From Pseudomonas putida (GTDB taxonomy: Bacteria; Pseudomonadota; Gammaproteobacteria; Pseudomonadales; Pseudomonadaceae): a stretch of 64,000 bases of DNA. The stretch is from contig NZ_JANHLK010000014.1 in NCBI RefSeq assembly GCF_028682635.1, positions 62,001 through 126,000 of the forward strand, read 5' to 3'. A program made the translations under genes and the position numbers. The notes below the pieces were generated by a model. It made no database searches. It had not been told where the DNA came from and worked only from the letters and a program-made list of their open reading frames with translations. Shown here one piece after another: positions 55,369 through 64,000 of the stretch; positions within the stretch are counted from its first letter, which is position 1; every line of letters begins with the position of its first letter.

Positions 55369-56133
55369 ATGACCGAAGACACCATCAAGCGCCGGGCACG
55401 CGGTCTGGACCGGGCGTTCGATATCCTCGATTTCCTCAAGGAGATCGGCCAGCCCCTGCGCCCGAACGACATTGCCAGCGGCATCGGCAGCCCCAAATCC
55501 ACGGTCTACGAGCTGGTGGCCTCGTTGCTCGAACGGCGGATCCTCGAGCCGGTGGGCAGGGACGGTCACGTCTACCTCGGTCGCCAGCTGTACTTCCTCG
55601 GGCAGGCGCACCTGCGCCATTTCGACCTGAGCCGCGAGGCCGATCACGCCCTGCAGGACATCGTCAGCCAGACCCATGAAACCGCGCAGATGTGCCTGCT
55701 CAACGGGCGTAAATATACCGTGGCGCTGATGAAGGAGGGCGAGCGGCATTTCCGCATTTCCTCGGACATCGGCGAAAACGCGCCCATTCCCTGGACCGCG
55801 TCCGGGCGCCTGTTGCTGGCGCATTTGAGCGACCAGGAAATCGTCGACCTGATCGACCACGACGACTTCATCCTGCCCAACGGTGAACGCTTGCCGCTGG
55901 AGCAGTTTCTCAAGGAAATACGCCAGGCCGGTATCGACGGGTTTTTCTCCTTCGATAGCGTGGCCGACACCTTTACCCATTGTTTCGCCGCCCCGGTCAA
56001 AGACCCGAATGGCGTGGCCATCGCAACCCTGTGCATCGTCGCCCCCCGGGCCGATGCCAGGAACAATTACAACGACTACCGCCGGGTGCTGATCGACAGC
56101 GCCAACAGCCTGGCCCGTCGCATCAACGAATAA
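55369..56133 (+). CDS. IclR family transcriptional regulator
   Basis: This 254-aa protein has an N-terminal winged helix-turn-helix (ARGLDRAFDILDFLKEIGQP, NDIASGIGSPKSTVYELVAS) and a C-terminal IclR effector domain (about 85-250). It sits inside the importer/dehydratase/kinase cluster and probably represses it, binding the 51739 palindrome. The effector would be a pathway intermediate such as glucosaminate or 2-keto-3-deoxygluconate (inference). GGGGAA precedes the ATG. Confidence 0.93.
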   Translation: MTEDTIKRRARGLDRAFDILDFLKEIGQPLRPNDIASGIGSPKSTVYELVASLLERRILEPVGRDGHVYLGRQLYFLGQAHLRHFDLSREADHALQDIVSQTHETAQMCLLNGRKYTVALMKEGERHFRISSDIGENAPIPWTASGRLLLAHLSDQEIVDLIDHDDFILPNGERLPLEQFLKEIRQAGIDGFFSFDSVADTFTHCFAAPVKDPNGVAIATLCIVAPRADARNNYNDYRRVLIDSANSLARRINE

Positions 56134-56172
56134 CAGCGGCTGCCTGCGGCCGCGAATGTGAGGAGTTCGACC

Positions 56173-57390
56173 ATGTCTTCTGCGAAAAATACTGCCGCCG
56201 TGGAAAAGGGCTTTGCCCACACCGGCGCCAACCTGGTGCGCGACGTCAGCCTGCCGGCGCTGGTGCTGCATCGCGAAGCGCTGGAACACAACATCCGCTG
56301 GATGCAGGACTTTGTCAGCAACAGCGGCGCTGAACTGGCGCCCCACGGCAAGACCAGCATGACCCCGGCGCTGTTTCGCCGGCAACTGGACGCCGGCGCC
56401 TGGGGCATCACCCTGGCCAGCGCCACGCAAACCCGTGCGGCCTACGCCCACGGCGTGCACCGGGTGCTGATGGCCAACCAGCTGGTCGGCACACCAAACA
56501 TGGCGTTGATTGCCGATCTTCTGGCGGACCCGGCGTTCGACTTCTATTGCATGGTCGATCACCCGGACAACGTCGCCGATCTCGGCGCCTATTTCGCTTC
56601 CCGTGGCGTGCGCCTGAACGTGATGATCGAATACGGCGTGGTTGGCGGTCGTTGCGGTTGCCGCAGCGAACAGGAAGTCCTGGACCTGGCCAAGGCGATC
56701 GCCGCGCAACCGGCCTTGGCGCTGACCGGGATCGAAGGGTATGAAGGCGTGATCCACGGCGATCACGCGGTGAGCGGCATCCGCGCGTTCGCAGGCTCGT
56801 TGGTGCGTCTGGCGGTGCAGTTGCAGGACAGCGGTGCCTTCGCGATCAACAAACCAATCATCACCGCTTCGGGTTCGGCCTGGTATGACCTGATTGCCGA
56901 AGAGTTCGAGGCGCAGAACGCGGGCGGGCGTTTCCTCAGCGTCCTGCGCCCCGGCAGTTATGTGGCGCACGACCATGGCATCTACAAGGAAGCGCAATGC
57001 TGCGTGCTCGACCGTCGCAGCGATCTGCAGGAAGGCCTGCGCCCGGCGCTGGAAGTCTGGGCGCACGTGCAGTCGTTGCCCGAACCTGGCTTCGCGGTGA
57101 TTGCCCTGGGCAAGCGCGACGTGGCCTATGACGCCGGATTGCCGGTGCCGTTGCTGCGTTACCAGGCCGGTGTGGTGCCGGCCAAGGGCGATGACGTGAG
57201 TGCCTGCAAGGTCACCGCCGTGATGGACCAGCATGCCTTCATGACCGTGGCGCCGGGGGTTGATCTGCGGGTGGGCGACATCATTTCGTTCGGCACTTCG
57301 CACCCGTGCCTGACGTTCGACAAGTGGCGCACGGGGTGCCTGGTGGATGAGCAGTTGAACGTCATCGAGAACATGGAAACCTGTTTCTAA
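56173..57390 (+). CDS. PLP-dependent D-amino acid/D-glucosaminate dehydratase (DSD1/D-threonine-aldolase type)
   Basis: This is a 405-aa fold-type III PLP enzyme. The Schiff-base Lys60 is in ELAPHGKTSMTPALF, and the C-terminal metal-binding His/Cys lie in SFGTSHPCLTFDKW, as in D-serine dehydratase and D-threonine aldolase. Next to a 2-keto-3-deoxygluconate kinase, the likely reaction is D-glucosaminate to 2-keto-3-deoxygluconate plus ammonia, an activity described in P. fluorescens; D-serine or D-threonine remain possible substrates. The start follows GAGGAG at 56173. A REP pair separates it from the kinase. Confidence 0.88.
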   Translation: MSSAKNTAAVEKGFAHTGANLVRDVSLPALVLHREALEHNIRWMQDFVSNSGAELAPHGKTSMTPALFRRQLDAGAWGITLASATQTRAAYAHGVHRVLMANQLVGTPNMALIADLLADPAFDFYCMVDHPDNVADLGAYFASRGVRLNVMIEYGVVGGRCGCRSEQEVLDLAKAIAAQPALALTGIEGYEGVIHGDHAVSGIRAFAGSLVRLAVQLQDSGAFAINKPIITASGSAWYDLIAEEFEAQNAGGRFLSVLRPGSYVAHDHGIYKEAQCCVLDRRSDLQEGLRPALEVWAHVQSLPEPGFAVIALGKRDVAYDAGLPVPLLRYQAGVVPAKGDDVSACKVTAVMDQHAFMTVAPGVDLRVGDIISFGTSHPCLTFDKWRTGCLVDEQLNVIENMETCF

Positions 57391-57410
57391 GATTTCGACC
57401 GCGGCGCGGC

Positions 57411-57487
57411 CATCGCCAGCAGGCTGGCTCCCACAAGGGTCTTGTGGAAACTGAAGATCCATTGTGGGAGCCAGCCTGCTGGCGATG
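57411..57487. repeat. REP pair, family B, left of kdgK
   Basis: Inverted elements with the loop CAAGGGTCTTGTGGAAACTG. They are nearly identical, loop included, to the pair at 58479 on the other side of kdgK. Confidence 0.92.
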
Positions 57488-57530
57488 GGGCCCTGACAGA
57501 CAACATCGCAATACCAGAGACCCCACAATA

Positions 57531-58448
57531 ATGAACACCATCAACACCCCACGCATCGCCCTGATCGGCGAATGCATGATCGAGTTGCAGCACCGCGCCG
57601 ACGGCAGTCTGCAACAGAGTTTCGGCGGCGATACCCTGAACACCGCGGTCTACCTGTCCCGGGAACTGGGCGCCGCCGGCACGGTGGATTACGTCACCGC
57701 CCTGGGCGATGACAGTTTCAGCGATGCCATGTGCCAGAGTTGGGCCGGCGAAAACATTGGCCTGGGCATGGTCCAGCGCTTGCCCGGTCGCTTGCCGGGG
57801 CTGTATTGCATCCAGACCGACGCCGCCGGCGAGCGGCGTTTTCTCTATTGGCGCAATGAAGCGGCGGTGCGCGATTGCTTCACCACCCCGGCCGCCGCGC
57901 CGATCCTGGCGGCGCTGCCGGATTACGACGTGTTGTATTTCAGCGGCATCACCCTTGCGGTGCTGGGCGTACAAGGTCGGGAAAAATTGCTGGAAACCCT
58001 GATCGAGGCCCGCCAGCGCGATGCCCGAATCGTCTTCGACAACAACTATCGCCCGCGTTTGTGGGCCTCGGTGGAGGAGGCGCAGGCGGCTTATCGCAGG
58101 GTCCTGCCCTATGTCGACCTAGCGCTGCTGACTGTCGATGACGAGCAGGCGCTGTTTCATTTCTCTGATTGTGCGGCGGTGTTTGCAGCGTACGAGCAGA
58201 TCGGCACGCCTGAAGTGGTGCTCAAGCGCGGCGCCGAGGCGTGTTTGATTCGGTGTGACGGCGAGTCGTTCGAAGTGCCGGCGCAGAAGGTCGAGCGGGT
58301 GGTGGACACCACGGCGGCGGGGGATTCGTTCAGCGCGGCGTACCTGGCTTCGCGGCTCAAGGGGGGGAGCCCGGTTGAAGCGGCGGAGGCGGGGCATCGG
58401 TTGGCGAGTCGGGTGATTCAGGTGCCGGGGGCGTTGATTCCCAGGTAA
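57531..58448 (+). CDS. kdgK: 2-keto-3-deoxygluconate kinase (PfkB family)
   Basis: This is a 305-aa ribokinase-type kinase. Substrate-binding residues lie near GGDTLNTAVYLSRELG and the KDG-kinase-like RRFLYWRNEAAVRD. The anion hole/catalytic Asp motif is DTTAAGDSFSAAYLASRL. It would phosphorylate 2-keto-3-deoxygluconate to KDPG for the Entner-Doudoroff aldolase. The start at 57531 has only a weak ribosome site (AGAGA), downstream of a REP pair. It is the last gene of the catabolic cluster. Confidence 0.9.
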   Translation: MNTINTPRIALIGECMIELQHRADGSLQQSFGGDTLNTAVYLSRELGAAGTVDYVTALGDDSFSDAMCQSWAGENIGLGMVQRLPGRLPGLYCIQTDAAGERRFLYWRNEAAVRDCFTTPAAAPILAALPDYDVLYFSGITLAVLGVQGREKLLETLIEARQRDARIVFDNNYRPRLWASVEEAQAAYRRVLPYVDLALLTVDDEQALFHFSDCAAVFAAYEQIGTPEVVLKRGAEACLIRCDGESFEVPAQKVERVVDTTAAGDSFSAAYLASRLKGGSPVEAAEAGHRLASRVIQVPGALIPR

Positions 58449-58478
58449 GTGGAGGATGGCCGCTGGCTGCGCCATCGG

Positions 58479-58553
58479 ATCGCCAGCAGGCTGGCTCCCA
58501 CAAGGGCCTTGTGGACACAGAAGATCCATTGTGGGAGCCAGCCTGCTGGCGAT
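58479..58553. repeat. REP pair, family B, right of kdgK
   Basis: Inverted elements whose loop differs from the 57411 copy at only three positions. They lie directly after kdgK. Confidence 0.92.
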
Positions 58554-58573
58554 GGGGCCCCAAAGCCAACCCA

Positions 58574-58849
58574 TCAGTCGCGGTAAAACACCTGCACCAG
58601 GTGATACCCAAACTTGCTCTTGATCGGCCCATGCACCACCCGCAGCGGTTTCTTGAAGATCACCGCATCGATCGCACCGACCATCTGCCCCGGCCGCACT
58701 TCACCCAGGTCGCCGCCGCGTTTGCCGGACGGGCAGGTGGAGTACTTCTTGGCCAGCACATCGAAGGCTTCACCCTTGGCGATGCGTTGCTTGAGTTGTT
58801 CGGCTTCTTCCGAAGTTTTCACCAGGATATGGCGGGCTTGAGCTTTCAT
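58574..58849 (-). CDS. ppiC: Parvulin-type peptidyl-prolyl isomerase (PpiC-like)
   Basis: This 91-aa protein is a single parvulin domain (QARHILVKTSEEAEQLKQRI, KYSTCPSGKRGGDLGEVRPG, VHGPIKSKFGYHLVQV). There is no signal peptide, so it is cytoplasmic like Escherichia coli PpiC. It catalyses cis/trans isomerisation of proline bonds. The start at 58849 gives the normal parvulin N-terminus; the frame is open to 58867. Confidence 0.93.
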   Translation of the reverse strand: MKAQARHILVKTSEEAEQLKQRIAKGEAFDVLAKKYSTCPSGKRGGDLGEVRPGQMVGAIDAVIFKKPLRVVHGPIKSKFGYHLVQVFYRD

Positions 58850-58903
58850 GGGGCAGGTACCTTGCAACGGTCGTGACAGCGGGGCGGGCGATTATGCCTT
58901 AAC

Positions 58904-61441
58904 TCACTGCGCTTGACCGATCATCGTGCGAATCTTGTTGGCCAGCAGATCGATGGAAAACGGTTTGGCCACCATGTCCATGCCTTCTTCGAGAAAGCCC
59001 TGGCGTTCGGCGGCCATTTGCGCGTAACCGGTCATGAACAGCACTTTCAGTTCCGGGCGATGCTGACGGGCAATCTCCGCCAGTTGCCGGCCATTCATCC
59101 CGGGCAGCCCGACATCGGTGACCAACAGATCGACTCGCAAGTCGGATTCGAGCAAGGGCAGGGCCGTCTTCGCATTTTCGGCTTCATAGGCGTGATAACC
59201 CAACTCCTTGAGCAGATCGAACACCAGCATTCGCACCGCCGGGTCGTCCTCCACCAACACCACCGTTTCGCCGGCAATCGCCGACGGTGCTTCGCTGATC
59301 ACCGGCGACAGCACGTCCTGCGGCTCAACGTCGAGCAGTCGCGGCAAGTACAGGCGCACGCTGGTGCCCTGGCCGGGCATGCTGAACAGGGTCACGTGTC
59401 CACCGGACTGCTGGGCAAAACCGTAGATCATCGACAGGCCCAATCCGGTGCCCTGGCCGATGGGTTTGGTGGTGAAGAACGGGTCGAACGCCTTGGCCAA
59501 TACCTTGGGGGTCATGCCGGTGCCGTTGTCGCTGACCGCGATCATCAGGTAATCCCCGGCCTTGACCGGTTCCAGGGTGGTGATGTCACTGCCGTCGAGA
59601 TAGACATTGGCAGTTTCGATGCACAACCGGCCACCATCGGGCATGGCGTCCCGGGCGTTGATCACCAGGTTGAGCAGGGCGTTTTCCAGTTGACTGACGT
59701 CGGTACTGACCGGCCACACGTCTTCGGTCAGTTGCAGCTTGAGTTCGATATGGTCGCCCTTGGTTCGGCTGAGCAGGTCCTCCAGGGAGTGGATCAGGTC
59801 ATTGGCGTTCAGCGTCTTGCGATCCAGCGACTGGCGCCTGGAGAACGCCAGCAGCCGATGGGTGAGGGCAGCGGCGCGGTTGGCCGAGGACACCGCGGCT
59901 TCGGTGAAACGGGCGATTTCGGCGGCGCGGCCGTCGGCAATGTAGCGTTGCATCAGGTCCAGGCTGCCGATGATCCCGGTGAGCATGTTGTTGAAGTCAT
60001 GGGCGATGCCGCCCGTGAGCTGGCCCACTGCTTCCATCTTCTGCGCATGGCGCAGGGCTTCTTCGGCGCGCTCGCGTTCGAACATCTCGCTGAGCAGTTT
60101 TTCATTGGCCTCGGCCAGTTGGCGGGTGCGGGCGCTCACCCGTTCCTCTAGGGTTTCGTTGAGGTTGCGCAAGGCTTCTTCGGTCTGTTTGCGCTCGGTT
60201 TCGTCGATGACGAAGATGTAGAAACCATTTACCGCGCCATCCGCGCCGTGACGCGGCAGGTAATTCATCAGCGCCTGGCGGGTGCTGCCATCGCGGTGCG
60301 GGGTGCTGATGCTGAAGCTGCAGGCCTTGCCGGCCAGGGCCTGGGCGATGTACCCGGCGCGCAGGGCATAGGCCTCGTCGCCCAGCACTTCGCGGACGGT
60401 GCGGCCGAAGAGTTCCTGGGGCGTGAGGCCATACCAGTCCAGGTAGGCGGCGTTGTTCAGGCGAAAGCGTTCCTCGCGGTCGACGTAGCTGATCAGGATC
60501 GGCATGGCGTTGATGATCAACTGCAGCTCGGTCTGGCTCTGGCGCAAGGCCTGCTCGGTGTTCTTGCGCTCGGTCAGGTCGAGGGCGGCGCCGAGGAAGC
60601 GGATCGGCCGGCCGTGGTGATCCTTGTAGCAACGGCCGCGGGCGAACACCCAGCGCAGCTGGCCATCGGCTAGCAACAGACGGTATTCCTCGGCGTATTC
60701 GGTGCCGTGGGTAATGCAGTGCTTGATGCTGCGGGCAATCAGGGTGCGGTCTTCCGGGTGGACGCCGTGCAGGTATTCGCTGATCGGCAACTGGCCGGAC
60801 AGCGCCGGTTCAATGCCGTGCAGTTGGGCGAAATGGGCGTCGGCGATGAAGCGGTCCTCACTGATGTCCCAGTCCCAGGTACCGACCGCGTCGGTGGCGG
60901 CGAGGGCCAGTTGCAGGCGCTCCTCGGTGTCTTGCTGGGCCTTGAGGCTCGCGGCGGAGCGCTGTTCCAGTTCGAGGGCGATGCGCCGGCGTTCATTGGT
61001 TTCGATTGCAGTGACCAGGATGCCGGCGACCTGGGCGTTTTCGTCGCGGATGGGGCTGTAGGTCAGGTCAAGCCAGAAGTCGGAATCGATGCCGTCGCGC
61101 TGCAGGGTGAAGCGCTGTTCGCTGTAGGTTCGCACCTGGCCTTGCAGGACCGCGCTGTAGATCGGGTCGGTAAAGTCCTTCAATTCGGGCCAGATCAGGT
61201 GGGTTGGCTGTCCGAAAGCGTGCGGATGCTTGCTGCCGGCCAGCAGCGCGAAGCCATCGTTGTAGATCTGCGTCAGTTGCGGCCCCCAGAGCAGCAGCAT
61301 CGGCATCGGCGAGTGAATCACGATGTCCACGGCGGTACGCAGGCTCTGCGGCCAGGTGCCGGCGGCGCCCAGGGGGCTGCTCGCCCAGTCGAGCCTGGCA
61401 ATCAGGGCCTGGGCATCGCTGCCGGTGGGTGATGCGTTCAT
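58904..61441 (-). CDS. Hybrid histidine kinase with three PAS domains and C-terminal receiver
   Basis: This 845-aa soluble sensor has PAS domains at about 25-150, 185-295 and 310-420. They are followed by a coiled coil (NETLEERVSARTRQLAEANE), a HisKA domain with the phospho-His at about 480 in GGIAHDFNNML, and an HATPase_c domain (ISDNGTG-like VSDNGTGM, GQGTGLGLSMIYGF). A receiver domain ends it, with Asp at about 777 in LLVTDVGLPGMNG. No membrane segment is present, so the signal is cytoplasmic (redox, light or small ligand; unknown). No response regulator gene is adjacent, so phosphotransfer probably goes to a distant partner. Confidence 0.93.
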   Translation of the reverse strand: MNASPTGSDAQALIARLDWASSPLGAAGTWPQSLRTAVDIVIHSPMPMLLLWGPQLTQIYNDGFALLAGSKHPHAFGQPTHLIWPELKDFTDPIYSAVLQGQVRTYSEQRFTLQRDGIDSDFWLDLTYSPIRDENAQVAGILVTAIETNERRRIALELEQRSAASLKAQQDTEERLQLALAATDAVGTWDWDISEDRFIADAHFAQLHGIEPALSGQLPISEYLHGVHPEDRTLIARSIKHCITHGTEYAEEYRLLLADGQLRWVFARGRCYKDHHGRPIRFLGAALDLTERKNTEQALRQSQTELQLIINAMPILISYVDREERFRLNNAAYLDWYGLTPQELFGRTVREVLGDEAYALRAGYIAQALAGKACSFSISTPHRDGSTRQALMNYLPRHGADGAVNGFYIFVIDETERKQTEEALRNLNETLEERVSARTRQLAEANEKLLSEMFERERAEEALRHAQKMEAVGQLTGGIAHDFNNMLTGIIGSLDLMQRYIADGRAAEIARFTEAAVSSANRAAALTHRLLAFSRRQSLDRKTLNANDLIHSLEDLLSRTKGDHIELKLQLTEDVWPVSTDVSQLENALLNLVINARDAMPDGGRLCIETANVYLDGSDITTLEPVKAGDYLMIAVSDNGTGMTPKVLAKAFDPFFTTKPIGQGTGLGLSMIYGFAQQSGGHVTLFSMPGQGTSVRLYLPRLLDVEPQDVLSPVISEAPSAIAGETVVLVEDDPAVRMLVFDLLKELGYHAYEAENAKTALPLLESDLRVDLLVTDVGLPGMNGRQLAEIARQHRPELKVLFMTGYAQMAAERQGFLEEGMDMVAKPFSIDLLANKIRTMIGQAQ

Positions 61442-61589
61442 CTGGTTGTCCTGAACATGATTCGGTGTGGCGACCTCTACTATTCCTGCAGGGCAGTAGA
61501 CGCTGGATGGCCTGCTTCAGGTCATTTTTTTTATCATTGAATGCTCCACAGATATTTTTTGCCATGGAAATCGAACCCCTGCAGGTGTT

Positions 61590-63545
<1,956 letters not shown>

Positions 63546-63608
63546 GAGTTGCCTCTTCTTTATTATTCACGCACAAGCCGAGGTAGACACATTTCACAGG
63601 GTGGATGG

Positions 63609-64000
63609 TTACTGCGCCAACCACCCACCATCGACATTCCATGCCGCGCCACGCACCTGGGTGCCGGCTTCGCTGCACAGGAACAGCACCAGTTCGCCCA
63701 ATTGCGGTGGCGTCACGAATTCCAGCGACGGCTGCTTCTCGGCCAGCAAATCATGCTGCGCCTGCTGCGGGTCGATGCCGGTGGCGGCGCGGTCGTCGAT
63801 CTGCTTCTGCACCAGCGGCGTCAGCACCCAGCCCGGGCAAATCGCGTTGCAGGTGATGTTGCTGGTGGCGGTTTCCAGGGCGACCACCTTGGTCAGCCCG
63901 ATCACCCCGTGCTTGGCGGCGACATAGGCGGCTTTACCCGTCGAACCCACCAGGCCATGCACCGAGGCAATGTTGATCACCCGGCCCCAGCCCTTGGCGC
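63609..64000 (-). CDS. 3-hydroxybutyrate dehydrogenase (SDR; 5' end outside window)
   Basis: This C-terminal part of a short-chain dehydrogenase is open to the window edge. The catalytic Ser and the Tyr-x-x-x-Lys pair lie in INIASVHGLVGSTGKAAYVA followed by AKHGVIGLTK, and NAICPGWVLTPLVQKQI is typical of bacterial 3-hydroxybutyrate dehydrogenases. It oxidises D-3-hydroxybutyrate to acetoacetate with NAD. It is transcribed with the downstream acetoacetate-CoA ligase. Confidence 0.9.
   Translation of the reverse strand, partial: AKGWGRVINIASVHGLVGSTGKAAYVAAKHGVIGLTKVVALETATSNITCNAICPGWVLTPLVQKQIDDRAATGIDPQQAQHDLLAEKQPSLEFVTPPQLGELVLFLCSEAGTQVRGAAWNVDGGWLAQ

Noticed and set aside
55288..57528. 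746-aa open frame antisense to the IclR and dehydratase genes
   Set aside because: It covers two clearly recognisable genes and a REP on the other strand, and has no recognisable domain or ribosome site.

Overview
The window is a high-GC chromosomal segment of a Pseudomonas of the P. fluorescens group. The main evidence is gene content: cti beside metH, a cobalamin locus built on cobN plus a chlD-type chelatase gene, the cysI/DUF934 pair, and two REP families typical of that group (core GTGGGAGCGGGCTTGCTCGC and core GTGGGAGCCAGCCTGCTGGC). I saw no rRNA, tRNA, insertion sequence, prophage or CRISPR array. Both ends cut genes: a response-regulator/PAS protein on the left and a 3-hydroxybutyrate dehydrogenase on the right.

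Region 1 (1-6210) holds a leftward stressosome-type operon. It encodes RsbR, RsbS and RsbT homologues, an anti-sigma-ATPase/SpoIIE-phosphatase fusion, a cytosolic histidine kinase and a response regulator-PAS protein. Small stress-type proteins follow (an acidic protein, DUF4142, a YdcH-like protein and another acidic protein). Region 2 (6220-14820) is accessory metabolism: a lactonase-like protein, a fatty-acid-hydroxylase/SRPBCC fusion, a LysR regulator, a Tat-type amidohydrolase, an SCP2 protein, a histidine phosphatase and SohB.

Region 3 (14940-29510) has two very large DUF6543-like leucine-rich-repeat proteins. One carries a recognisable NEL-type E3 ubiquitin ligase domain and the other stops before the catalytic cysteine. 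Between them lie sulfite reductase with its DUF934 partner, a 37-aa membrane protein, a periplasmic binding protein and a DUF2970 protein. Region 4 (29570-36560) is metH, cti and nfuA.

Region 5 (36630-46330) is a cobalamin locus with two divergent cobalamin riboswitches. The leftward one precedes cbtB-cbtA-cobE-cobM. The rightward one precedes cobW-cobN and a chlI/chlD chelatase gene. That last gene has a textbook -1 frameshift signal (A_AAA_AAG, 5-nt spacer, 11-bp hairpin), so one gene can make both the small and medium chelatase subunits. A complete 91-bp REP hairpin sits in frame inside cobN. Cobalamin made here would serve the B12-dependent MetH in the same window.

Region 6 (46360-58560) contains an MFS pump with a divergent LysR regulator, a TerC-CBS-CorC membrane protein and a RelB/RelE-type toxin-antitoxin pair. 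It also contains a catabolic cluster: a four-gene polar amino-acid-type ABC importer, RidA, an IclR regulator, a PLP dehydratase of the D-serine/D-threonine type and a 2-keto-3-deoxygluconate kinase. I read the cluster as a D-glucosaminate (glucosamine) pathway feeding the Entner-Doudoroff route. Region 7 (58570-64000) has a parvulin, a hybrid histidine kinase, acetoacetate-CoA ligase and 3-hydroxybutyrate dehydrogenase (ketone-body use).
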